Positions 54,555 to 61,707 are shown, counted from the stretch's first letter. The stretch is DNA of 64,000 bases from Meghimatium bilineatum (GCA_034231615.1 CM067314.1:6455001-6519000), one strand, 5' to 3'. The notes: a model not told the origin generated them from the letters alone. A program made the numbers and translations.

Positions 54555-55180
54555 TATCTGTGACTATCTACGTGTGAGTACCGGTGACTATCTGTGTATA
54601 CCTGTGGTTATCAGTCTCTGTATGTCAGTGACTATCTGTCTGCAGGTATATCTGTGGCTTTATGTCTGCAGGTATATCTGTCTGCATATAAGTATAACAA
54701 TCAATGTCCATACAATTCAAGAACTGCACAGAATAGCTTTAAACAGACAGAGTTGGAGAGACCTGACCTCTGCCCTATGTGCTAACTTCAGCGCAAAAGG
54801 AGAATGAATGAATGAATGAATATCTGTCTGCAGATATGTTTATCTGTGGCTATTTATCTCTGTGAATCAGTGACTGTCTACAGATATCTTTGGCAATATG
54901 TCTGCAGGTACAATTGTGGCAATATGTCTGCAGGTATGTCTGTGACTACCTGTTTGCAGGAATATCTCTCTGCAGGTATATATGACTATCTGTCCGCAGG
55001 TATAACTGTGGCTATGTCTGCCAATATATCTGGGGCTATATGTCTGTGGTATGTCTGTAATTGTCTGAAAGGACACCTCTGGCTATCTGCAGGTATATAT
55101 ATGGCTATCTGTTTGCATGCATACCTGTGACTTTATGTGGGTACATCTGGGATTGTCTGCATATACACCTGTAGTTATTA
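54555..55180 (+). repeat. Degenerate 26-bp minisatellite, interrupted by a LINE 3' end
   Basis: Repeats of the type GTCTGCAGGTATATCTGTGG with a 26-bp period are visible, for example starting near 54638, 54664, 54899, 54925 and 54951. Spacing becomes irregular toward 55180. The block is split at about 54705-54825 by a retrotransposon end. The open frames read across it come from the low stop-codon content of the repeat. Confidence 0.75.
54705..54825 (+). mobile_element. 3' end of a non-LTR retrotransposon with (TGAA)n tail
   Basis: On the plus strand an open segment ends in RQSWRDLTSALCANFSAKGE followed by a stop at the start of a GAATGAATGAATGAATGA run (about 54803-54823). An R-x-x-W-R-x-L-x-x-x-L-C-A ending just before a short simple-repeat tail is typical of the C-terminus of a LINE ORF2. 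The fragment sits inside the 26-bp minisatellite. It is 5'-truncated to about 100 bp and not functional. Confidence 0.6.
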
Positions 55181-55289
55181 GGTTATCTGTTGCGAAACCT
55201 CAGGTGGACGATGTAGCTGTTTTTCTACACTTGATGTTAATTGTATGGTGTGGGAACCTTAATGTGCATTCTAATTCTCTGCACTGATA
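55181..55289. other. Short spacer, no feature recognised
   Basis: Unique-looking sequence between the minisatellite and the LINE tail. Nothing could be assigned. Confidence 0.4.
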
Positions 55290-56030
55290 CAGTGCAATCA
55301 ATCAATCAATAAAACCCATAACCCTTCAGGGTCGTAGGGGTACCACATTGGAAGCTTCAGCACACAGAGTCTTCCAGCGAATTCTATCCTCAGCGATGCG
55401 GATGAGTGTGGAAATATCTAGCCCTGTCCATTCCTTGATGTTGTCTGTCCATGTCTTTATTTGTCCTCCTCTGCTTCTTCCACCCTCGACAGTTCCCTGC
55501 AGTATTGTTTTTGACAAGGAATCGTGCCTGCATACATGTCCGAACCATGCTAGTTTATCCATTGTAGTATTTCAGTGGGCAAAAGGTTTAGCTAGTGGTG
55601 CCCATCTCCTCTCCAGCTGGGATACAGTGCACTGCGCATGCAATGAAGAACAAGAGAGATCGAACACATGCTTGTCACACTCCAGAGTGTATGTGAAATT
55701 TATCTGAAAGCCCAACACTCGTTCTAACTGCACATATTCTGCCTGTTTCACTAATTCTACACAAGTTGATTAGATGTTGTGGATAATATTTTGATAGTAT
55801 TTTCCAAAGTTGTTATCTGTTCTACTGTGTCAAATGTTTTTGCTTGGTCGACAAACGTGATATACAAGTCTTTGTTGTTTTCAGTTGTTTTATTCTGCCA
55901 GTTGTCTGAGTGTAAAAATGGCATCTGTACGCTCTTGTTGTTACAGAATCCCATTTGAGTGTTGTCAAGTTGTGGTTCTATGAATGCTCGTAATCTTTTT
56001 TCTATAGAAAATTTTTCCATTGTAGCTTAG
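55290..56030 (-). pseudogene. Degenerate LINE reverse transcriptase, internally deleted
   Basis: Read leftward, residues near 56020-55757 give the RT fingers/palm with QLDNTQMGF and DLYITFVDQAKTFDTVE, matching the LINE blocks that normally read GFR and F-x-D-x-x-K-A-F-D. After a frameshift near 55757 the next RT block follows (CAVRTSVGLSDKF, then HSGV, with a stop in place of the usual R of GVRQG). The sequence then jumps to the C-terminal tail at 55562-55326 (LAWFGHVCRHDSLSKTILQG, then GGRSRGGQIKTW). The YADD catalytic block that should lie between them is absent, so an internal deletion is inferred. The 3' end shows a (TTGA)n simple tail at about 55309-55292. The element is dead: frameshifts, stops and no catalytic aspartates. 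Confidence 0.85.
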
Positions 56031-56174
56031 AAGTGAAATACCTCTGTACTTTAATCTCTTTACTGGCATATCTCAGCAGTAAATCCATGTTATGCCCTGG
56101 AGATTGGATGTAACTATATGCTATACATTTGTATCGATGTCAGCCATTTTTGTATTTTTCACAGCATGAACTAG
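56031..56174. other. Spacer between two retrotransposon fragments
   Basis: No gene or clear repeat could be recognised. It may include decayed LINE sequence. Confidence 0.35.
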
Positions 56175-56445
56175 GAGTCTGACACATTAACTGCTTTAGT
56201 GATTGAGGTTCCAGAGATCTGTTTGAGAGTAGCAATAGCACCCTCAACTTACATCCTTATACTGGATATAGTTATTCCGTATGCTACGCTGTACTCTGCA
56301 ATGACTCTTCCATGATAGCTGGCCGTGAAGCCCCAGCCAGACTTCTTACCACAATACACATATCCATCTGTGAACACAATGATACCATCATCTCCAGAGT
56401 TATCAGCAATCATATGATCAATATCCAGGTTTGCTTTCAGCAATC
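56175..56445 (-). pseudogene. Retrotransposon RNase H-like fragment
   Basis: On the minus strand the peptide contains IIVFTDGYVYCGKKSGWGF followed by a hydrophobic strand and ISSIRM. A stop stands where the motif usually continues into an acidic helix, and the reading then resumes as VEGAIATLKQISG. TDG-x(n)-GWGF is the first conserved block of retroelement RNase H domains, where the D is catalytic. It lies upstream of the RT of the neighbouring LINE on the same strand. Retroelements place RNase H after RT, so this is a different insertion. An imperfect 34-bp direct duplication (unit starts at 56406 and 56440) overlaps its 5' part. Confidence 0.65.
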
Positions 56446-56473
56446 AGATGATCAATTTCCAGGTTTACATTTC
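56406..56473. repeat. Imperfect 34-bp tandem duplication
   Basis: GCAATCATATGATCAATATC at 56406 recurs as GCAATCAGATGATCAATTTC at 56440. The 34-bp step is not a multiple of three, so it shifts the RNase H frame. Confidence 0.8.
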
Positions 56474-56500
56474 GATTTCCTCACTCTCAATATTCCCTTC

Positions 56501-56675
56501 CTTCTTCTTCTTCAACGTTCATTCTCAAACTCCCACTGGATCTCTCTTATAGCAGGACAATGGTCCAACTAGATTTCCTTCTAACAGGATATAATCCAGA
56601 AAATGGAAATGCGTTGCGCCACCGTTTTATTTGCGCCAATGTCCCGACACATCTGTCTTCAGCTGAAAAAATATT
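56501..56675 (+). repeat. Dispersed repeat, copy 1
   Basis: A pyrimidine lead (CTTCTTCTTCTTC) and ACGTTCATTCTCAAACTC are followed by TCTCTTATAGCAGGACAATG, ACTAGATTTCC and TTTATTTGCGCCAATG, ending near CGACACATCTGTCTTC. The same ordered blocks recur at 62740-62885 and, more diverged, at 63771-63905. Three copies in one orientation point to a SINE-like or other short mobile repeat. No tRNA promoter boxes were seen. Confidence 0.7.
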
Positions 56676-56723
56676 CCCTTCCAATAGTGATAATATATAC
56701 TTTGTGAAAGCCTGTCATGGTCT

Positions 56724-56764
56724 GATTGATTTATTGATTGGTTGATTTATATATATATATATAT
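56724..56764. repeat. Simple repeats: (GATT)n then (AT)n
   Basis: GATTGATTTATTGATTGGTTG is followed by an (AT) run of about eight units. This looks like the simple tail of a decayed retroelement but is too short to assign. Confidence 0.7.
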
Positions 56765-56812
56765 CATAACTCGGAATAGAATAAATGGACTTTGTTGATA
56801 GTTATGATTTGT

Positions 56813-56893
56813 TGTTTAATCATTCATTAAAATAATCAGTTGTTTAATCATTCATTAAAATAATCAGTTGTTTAATCATTCATTAAAATCAGT
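56813..56893. repeat. 28-bp tandem repeat, three units
   Basis: The unit TGTTTAATCATTCATTAAAA plus TAATCAGT repeats at 56813, 56841 and 56869. The last unit has lost four bases (AAAATCAGT). Confidence 0.9.
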
Positions 56894-57150
56894 TGGTCGT
56901 GTGCTTGTTGAGTTTGTAAGGAATGATGACTGACATGTTAGTAATAATACAAGAGACTGTGAATTGTTTTAGTAATCTCTGTCTAGGGACATGTTGTGAA
57001 TTAAAATTTCGGATATATAAATATTTCTTGACCTTGTTTGATTTGATGATGGTTGCTGACTGGGAGATTTTTTGATAGATTATGTTTAGTGGGAGTCTTG
57101 TGGCTCCAGAAAATGGAAGAAGAAATCATAATTACAGTTTAAGAAATAAC
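56894..57150. other. AT-rich spacer, no gene recognised
   Basis: No coding pattern and no recognisable repeat. Near 57120-57150 a single diverged unit related to the 21-bp repeat at 57698 is present (AATTACAGTTTAAGAAATAAC). Confidence 0.4.
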
Positions 57151-57656
57151 AATAGTACTTACTTAGAGCACAGGTTTTTGAGTTTCACTTGAATAAGACG
57201 GAGGTTTTTGAAAGTTTCACTTGAATAAGACAGAGGTTTTTGAAAGTTTCACTTGAATAAGACGGACTATCGCTCAGAGGTTATGATGTGTAAACATGAA
57301 AACATACAAATGACAATACACAAGACATTTTAAATGTTTCTAATCATTAGGTCTTTCTCAAGAATATATAAAACAAACAGTGAAAAGCAATTAAAACAGT
57401 AAAAACAATGTTACCACCACAGAGGCACTAGATACACTATTAACAAATAATATCTAGTGCCTCTGTAGTAGAAACATTGTTTCTCACTTTTTGTGTTGTA
57501 TATTCTTGAGAAAGACCTAATGATTCGAAATGTTGAAAATGTCTTGTTGTTTTCATTTGTATGTTTTCGTGTTTACACCTCATAACCACTTAGCAATAGT
57601 TTGTCATGTTCAAAAGAAACTTTCAAAAACCTGTGTTCTACATAAGTACTATTGTG
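57151..57656. mobile_element. Fold-back (long inverted-repeat) element 1
   Basis: The left arm 57151-57434 and right arm 57451-57656 are imperfect reverse complements along their full length. The apex is a perfect 15-bp pair (CAGAGGCACTAGATA at 57420-57434 with 57451-57465) around a 16-base loop. Outer ends match as AATAGTACTT / AAGTACTATT. The left arm is longer because it carries an internal 32-bp tandem repeat. Both arms hold the block TCTTTCTCAAGAATAT (or its complement). There is no coding sequence. It is likely a non-autonomous mobile element or the fused tail-to-tail copy of one. Confidence 0.85.
57183..57263 (+). repeat. 32-bp tandem repeat in the left arm of fold-back element 1
   Basis: GTTTCACTTGAATAAGAC repeats three times with 32-bp steps (GAATAAGAC at 57191, 57223, 57255). 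Only one related unit exists in the right arm, so this expansion followed formation of the inverted repeat. Confidence 0.9.
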
Positions 57657-57697
57657 GTTCCGTTTCACACAGTATTACCTATATTTATTGAAAAAAT

Positions 57698-57768
57698 AAC
57701 AATTACAGTTGAAGAAATAACATTTATAGTTGAAGAAATAACATTTATAGTTGAAGAAATAACAATTA
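57698..57768 (+). repeat. 21-bp tandem repeat, about 3.5 units
   Basis: ACATTTATAGTTGAAGAAAT with a 21-bp period. The first and last units read AACAATTA instead of AACATTTA. 21 bp is seven codons, so an open peptide repeat appears on the plus strand by chance. Confidence 0.9.
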
Positions 57769-57833
57769 TATGTTGTCTTACTTGCTCATTATAACCCCCA
57801 ATACGAGGTGACTGCATGAAATGTAACAACAAT

Positions 57834-58153
57834 TAGACTTACGTAAAACACAGGTTTATATTTCGTTTCAATGGGACACCACAGACTATAAAACTAGTGG
57901 GTATTTTTCCATTCGTCGTATTTTGATGTTTTGTTTGTGTCTTGATAAAGACCTTTTGGTTGAAACTTTGAATGTGATTTGTGTATTGCAATTTTTATGA
58001 TTTCTTGTGTGCTCATCATTGCCCATCATTACCTACTAGTTTTAAATATAGTCTGTGGTGTCCCATTGAAACATTATAACCCTCCTAGTTTTAGTGATAG
58101 TCTGTCATGTCTTAGTGGAACATTTTTTTAAACATGTGTCTTATGTAAGTACA
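57834..58153. mobile_element. Fold-back element 2, same family as element 1
   Basis: AATGGGACACCACAGACTATAAAACTAGT at 57870-57898 (inner part AATGGGACACCACAGACTAT) pairs with 58035-58067. Outer ends ACTTACGTAAAACACAGGTTT and the complement of the sequence around 58130-58153 also match, with an extra segment in the right arm. The loop side contains CTTGATAAAGACCTTTTGG then TTGAAAC, analogous in position to CTTGAGAAAGACCTAATG then ATTCGAAATG in element 1. The shared outer and inner motifs show both belong to one family. Confidence 0.75.
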
Positions 58154-58177
58154 ATTGTTGAATGTGTATAGTGTACA

Positions 58178-58890
58178 AATAACAGGATGGTAGAACTATG
58201 TCATATGCTGACGACATTCTGGTGTATACAGTCATCCCTCACGACTTCGCGGTTCATTTATCGCGGCCTCAGTACATCACGGATTGTTCGCGGAAGTTGC
58301 AGTACATCGCGGAAGGCCGTCCTATTCGTGGATTGTGCAGGAGGACATGTAACCAGTCTGCATCATGACGGGGTCCAAGTGGAGTTCCTCCCCCCCCCCC
58401 CAACACCACTTCCCTTATAAAAGAAAAGTTGTTATAAGAATAAAAGTTATAAAAACATATTTACAGTATGTACACTTTAATTACATCTACGTATGTTATA
58501 CACACACGTATCATATTTATATTATTTATACATTATTTTATGTATGTTATTTAAACTATTCATATTTTATTTACATGTTTGAAACTATTCTTTAATGTTC
58601 TAATGATAACATATGCACTTATATGGTTTCATATACACTTATTGATATTATACACACACAAAAAATGTATGTGTGTTAAAAATGAGAGGATGACACTACT
58701 TCGCGGTTTTTCACTTATCGCGGCTGGTTCTGGTCCTATTAATCGCGATAACTGAGGGATGACTGTAGGCAGTGTAGAAATAAAGAGATGGGCATCAAGT
58801 TACAAAGTGAGTTAGTTTGCATAGAGGAGTGGTGCAAGGATGCAGGTGCATTGGTGAATCGACATCTAAAGAGTCTTGGTTTTCTTTTAT
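58178..58890 (+). pseudogene. LINE reverse transcriptase fragment split by a DNA element
   Basis: Plus-strand codons just before 58228 read RTMSYADDILVY, the RT catalytic block with its two metal-binding aspartates. A TIR element occupies 58229-58765. After it the frame resumes and soon gives CIEEWCKDAGALVN, the helix that follows the catalytic block in LINE RTs (usually E-W-C-x-x-x-G-x-x-x-N). Taking the element and one TA copy away keeps one open frame across the join. The fragment covers only about 55 residues, ends in a stop near 58890 and is a remnant. It is not part of the minus-strand LINE at 55290-56030, being in opposite orientation. Confidence 0.8.
58229..58765. mobile_element. Non-autonomous pogo/Tigger-like TIR element, TA target duplication
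   Basis: The 537-bp element starts CAGTCATCCCTCACGACTTC and ends GAACTGAGGGATGACTG-like (right end read backwards CAGTCATCCCTCAGTTATCG). A perfect 13-bp inverted terminus is flanked by TA at 58227-58228 and 58766-58767. Subterminal TTCGCGGTT and TATCGCGGC motifs in opposite orientations are typical of the widespread 'CCCTC..TCGCGG' elements of the Tc1/mariner-pogo group. There is no transposase. A C10 run (about 58389-58398) and an AT-rich interior are the only contents. It inserted into the LINE RT fragment above. Confidence 0.9.
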
Positions 58891-58998
58891 AACCATATGG
58901 TAACTATGTCAGTGTCTTGCGTTACTTTGTGTGTGGCTTGAAAGAACTAGCACAATGTAATATTTGGCAGTCTTCCTGATGAAGTCTCAGTTTTAGGA
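58891..58998. other. Short spacer, no feature recognised
   Basis: Contains TTCCTGATGAAGTCTCAG at about 58973, reminiscent of half of a hammerhead-like core, but no partner segment was found. Confidence 0.35.
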
Positions 58999-59265
58999 AT
59001 GTTCTGTGGTTTTTTTTATGGAGGGTGAGTTGATGTTATGTGGTCTGATGTAGGGTGAGTTGATGTTCTGTGGTCTGATGTAGGGTGAGTTGATGTTCTG
59101 TAGCCTGATGGAAGGTGAGAGAAAGTTCTGTGGTCTGATGGAGAGTGAGTTGATGTTCTGTGGTCTGATGGAGGGTGAGTTGATGCTCTGTGGTCTGATG
59201 GAGGGTGAGTTTAGGTTCTGTGGTCTGATGGCGAGTGGGATGGTGTAATGTGTCTGATAAAATAA
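58999..59265. repeat. 30-bp minisatellite, about 8-9 units
   Basis: GTTCTGTGGTCTGATGGAGG plus GTGAGTTGAT repeats with a 30-bp period. Unit-to-unit changes are few (GTAGG/GAGGG/GAGAG). The period is ten codons, so the minus strand reads an open decapeptide repeat (IRPQNINSPS) that has no independent support as a gene. Confidence 0.92.
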
Positions 59266-59285
59266 AAATTGGTAACGTATCCTAT

Positions 59286-59476
59286 TCAGGACGTAGCCAT
59301 CAAACCAGCATTTGTTTTGGCTGTTGTGACTTTCCAAGCAATATAAATACGTTCAGTAGTTTTCCATTGCTTTCTGAATGGTCTGAATGAACAAATGCCT
59401 GTGGTAGAATTAGAACCCGGTACCTTGGCCATCACAGTACTCTCTGTACTACTCCGCCACAGAGAATCGTCCAATG
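59286..59476 (-). mobile_element. tRNA-derived SINE (minus strand), second family
   Basis: Read leftward from about 59476, a tRNA-like head has an A-box TGGCGGAGTAG (59459-59449) and a B-box GGTTCTAATTC (59417-59407), both close to the RNA polymerase III consensus. A body of about 110 bp follows (CATTTGTTCATTCAGACC, then AACAAATGCTGGTTTGATGG) down to about 59286, next to the 30-bp minisatellite. The head and body differ from the SINE at 53590-53813. No long poly(A) or simple tail is visible, so the left end is approximate. Confidence 0.65.
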
Positions 59477-59694
59477 TGTCTTTTGTAATGTGGTTTTATG
59501 TTGTGTTGTCTATTGGAGTGGAATGTGATGTATAGACCCTAATTAGAAAACAAAGGTAGGCCTATATAGTCGTTAGTCGCAGGATTCAAACATTGCAGAC
59601 AACAAAAAATTGAAAATCAATATTCAACAATATTAAATATTTATTATTTATCTTTATGCTAAACAGCAGTGCACACACACTTCAAACTCGATCC
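59477..59694. other. AT-rich spacer, nothing recognised
   Basis: No coding pattern, tRNA boxes or inverted termini were seen. A (CA)4 run lies at about 59673. Confidence 0.4.
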
Positions 59695-60001
59695 TTTTTT
59701 TTTTTTTTTTTGTCTCTCACGTGTTTGCATTTACAATGTTTGATGCAGATTTGATATAGGCTAAAGTGAAACATAGTGTTTGTAAAGTTTCACAACAATT
59801 TGTATCAAGAAAACATTTGAAAAATGGCACACATGACGTCATCACAAAATGTGCTCCATAGTCCATCGTGAAGCAATATGCAGTGAATCTCTTTCGTCTG
59901 CTGGGCCATGAGACGTGTGCAGTCATGTCTTGGAACCTGTGGTGGACATTTCCAACACATGTTATAATGAAAATCTCATTGGTACTTTCAAGCTTTTCCA
60001 A
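59695..60001 (-). other. Possible poly(A)-tailed retrocopy or element 3' end
   Basis: A T17 run (59695-59711) is a poly(A) on the minus strand. The sequence that precedes it on that strand is open for 94 codons (60001-59717, for example AHVSWPSRRKRFTAY and CFTLAYIKSASNIVNAN) and stops just before the A-run. This is the arrangement of a retroposed transcript or a LINE/SINE 3' end. No AATAAA signal is placed as expected, no target duplication was identified and no protein family was recognised, so the coding status is doubtful. Confidence 0.3.
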
Positions 60002-60123
60002 AACAGGACTGGACCAAAGCAGTAACTATTGTAACTATATTCATGACTTTTCTTGTGTATATTTTCTGGTGACTTGACGTCGTTTTTCAAATTTGTTCTA
60101 CTCACAAAGTGTAGCAATTGAAA
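60002..60123. other. Short spacer
   Basis: No feature recognised. Contains TGACGTC at about 60073, which alone is not evidence for a regulatory site. Confidence 0.35.
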
Positions 60124-60831
60124 ATTAATGTACAAAAAAAACAGAAGTTATGAAAATTAGCAAGTCTTCAACATCAATGAATATAACAATATATAACACC
60201 AAAGTGAAACAAGCCAAAGAATTATCTAGGCAGCATTTTTTCCGAAGATGGAAGACTAAACAGAGAAATAGAAACACGGTGCCAGAAAGCAAACACAGTA
60301 GCCTACCTACTTTCACCATTACTTCTTCACCCAAAGATTAAGATGGAAAACAAAAGACCGATAATATCTACAATTTTTATACCAACACTCTACTACCAAT
60401 GTCAAACATGGTCTTTAACAGCTTCGCAGCAAAGAAAAATCGTCACATGTGAAATGAAGTGTCTGAGAAAAGCTGCAATGGTTACAAAACTATTTAAAAT
60501 AAGAAATGAAGAAATTAGGAAAAGAGTTGGTATAATATCATGTATCGAACATATTGAAAGACAGCAAGTAAAATGATTCGGTCACCTTATGAGAATGAAG
60601 CCAAACCAAATACCAATAAGAGCATATAATACAAGAATATCCGGGCGTAAAGCCAAAGGTAGACCAAGAAAACGGTGGATAGAAACCATCAAGATAACCA
60701 TGAACAAACATGGACTAAATGCAACGACGGCGACACATATGGCCTTGAAACGACAGCTTAAGCTCCCAATCCTACGCTTAACGGCAAGTGTGAATGTGAT
60801 CAACAATCTTTCACCTGGCGAAAGACAATAG
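60124..60831 (+). pseudogene. Degenerate LINE reverse transcriptase C-terminal half
   Basis: The plus-strand reading starts EVMKISKSST, shifts frame near 60222, and continues as YLGSIFSEDGRLNREIETR, the block after the RT palm where LINEs have Y-L-G-x-x-x-x-x-D-G. It then continues through PTLYYQCQTWSL and EMKCLRKA to RNEEIRKRVG. A TGA (60574-60576) replaces the tryptophan of the usual W-F-G-H motif, and the frame then resumes FGHLMRMKPNQIP with GRKAKGRPRKRW, the basic tail, ending near 60831. These are the thumb and C-terminal regions of a non-LTR retrotransposon ORF2. The element is 5'-truncated with one frameshift and one nonsense change, so it cannot work. It lies convergent to Hox1, about 240 bp past the Hox1 stop. 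Confidence 0.88.
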
Positions 60832-61041
60832 ACAAAGTGTAGCAAGATTTTACGAACACTGTATTTGGAAATAACATTTCTGCAATCATAGTCAAGATGT
60901 TTGTCCATTATGGAATGTCTGGTCTTCTTTTATATTGTTGACTGACACAAGACTGTCATTCGACGTAACAGAATAAGGCAGAAAGTCAGTACGGATATAG
61001 TCAAACATGTTTCTTTTCTTCCTGTCACATTTACAGACTGA
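60832..61041. other. Region just downstream of the Hox1 stop codon
   Basis: Possible Hox1 3' UTR and spacer. The minus strand happens to be open here for about 60 codons in another frame, but composition and lack of motif give no reason to call a gene. Confidence 0.4.
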
Positions 61042-61047
61042 TTTATT
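61042..61047 (-). promoter_or_regulatory. Possible Hox1 polyadenylation signal AATAAA
   Basis: The plus-strand TTTATT reads AATAAA on the minus strand, 26 bases past the Hox1 stop codon. It is a perfect hexamer in the right orientation, but so short a 3' UTR would be unusual for a Hox transcript and the region is AT-rich. It may be coincidental. Confidence 0.3.
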
Positions 61048-61073
61048 TCTCGTCACATTAACACCAGTTGGTT

Positions 61074-61471
61074 TCACTGCGAGCTAGTGTGACACACGCG
61101 CGTATCGTGGCACAGCGCGATCCCTGAAACTACTAACTCTCCGAGTTCAACCTGATGGCAAGTATCATCGATAGCCTGCTCAAAGTGTGTCTCTCTCATT
61201 CTCTTCTTCTGTTTCATCCGACGATTCTGAAACCAAATTTTTACCTGTGTTTCATTAAGTCCTAGTGATGCCGCTATTTCAATTCTTCTTGCGCGCGTCA
61301 GGTATTTATTAAAATGAAACTCTTTTTCTAATTCTGTTAGCTGTTTGTTTGTAAAGTTGGTACGTCCAGCAGCTGTTGATACGGATGTCAGTTGACCACT
61401 GGTTACTTTTGCAGGCTGACCACTCGTGCAGTAGCTGTTTCCTGAGATGGAAAACTCGCTCGATTTACAAG
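61074..61471 (-). CDS. Hox1: Hox1 (labial-class) homeobox exon, terminal coding exon
   Basis: This exon encodes the DNA-binding end of a Hox1/labial transcription factor, a nuclear protein that patterns the anterior axis. It begins after the AG at 61472-61474 with two bases finishing a split codon, then 131 codons and TGA (61076-61074). The homeodomain is residues 32-91 of the exon. Helix 1 carries [16 protein letters not shown], then [11 protein letters not shown], and helix 3 carries [19 protein letters not shown]. The invariant W48, F49, N51 and R53 are all present, with Q50 as in Antennapedia-class proteins. [20 protein letters not shown] is diagnostic of the labial paralogue group. There is no intron within the homeodomain, unlike Drosophila lab. 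Thirty-one residues precede the homeodomain and a 40-residue tail follows. The hexapeptide that binds PBC cofactors should be in the upstream exon, which lies beyond 64000. The frame is intact, so the gene appears functional. Confidence 0.96.
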
Positions 61472-61500
61472 CTGAAAAATCATATTGATATAAAAAAAAG
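61472..61500 (-). promoter_or_regulatory. Hox1: Hox1 3' splice site (acceptor) and pyrimidine tract
   Basis: On the minus strand, a T-rich run (CTTTTTTTTATATC) is followed by GATTTTTCAG and the exon start CTTGTAAATCG. The AG is the first one upstream of the open frame, and the frame has the homeodomain in phase. The intron is phase 1, splitting a codon after its first base. Confidence 0.85.
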
Positions 61501-61528
61501 TGTTAGTAAATGAAACATTGCGTTTTGA

Positions 61529-61606
61529 AAATAAATGACAAATGGTAAGGGGAAAAATAAATGACAAATGGTAAGGGGAAAAATAAATGACAAATGGTAA
61601 GGGGAC
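61529..61606. repeat. 26-bp tandem repeat, three units
   Basis: ATAAATGACAAATGGTAAGG recurs at 61531, 61557 and 61583 with 26-bp steps. Units are identical over the core, so this is a recent expansion 60 bp inside the intron. Confidence 0.93.
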
Positions 61607-61707
61607 AAAATTCGAATAATGTATTTAAAATCCAATCCTAAAACATGTGCATACCTAACGCCCTGATATAACTAGTATGGACACCAGTCCTAGGTTGAAA
61701 GTAGCGG

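Noticed and set aside
54457..55130. Plus-strand frames rich in tyrosine, cysteine and leucine
   Set aside because: They read through the degenerate 26-bp minisatellite. Only the RQSWRDL-containing part is meaningful, as a LINE end.
55348..55707. 119-codon plus-strand frame opposite the LINE
   Set aside because: It is the antisense shadow of the LINE tail, whose minus-strand reading carries the recognisable RT-tail motifs.
58973..58990. CCTGATGAAG as a hammerhead ribozyme
   Set aside because: The CUGAUGA half matches, but no GAAA segment with a closing stem follows at the right distance.
58993..59337. 114-codon frame with IRPQNINSPS repeats as a gene
   Set aside because: It is the reading of a 30-bp minisatellite. 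30 bp equals ten codons, so the frame stays open by chance.
59407..59476. Functional tRNA gene
   Set aside because: Box A and box B fit, but the sequence continues into a non-tRNA body with no terminator run directly after the head, as expected for a SINE.
60892..61077. 61-codon minus-strand frame right after Hox1
   Set aside because: It overlaps the Hox1 stop in another frame, lacks an ATG, shows no recognisable motif, and most likely is 3' UTR or spacer.
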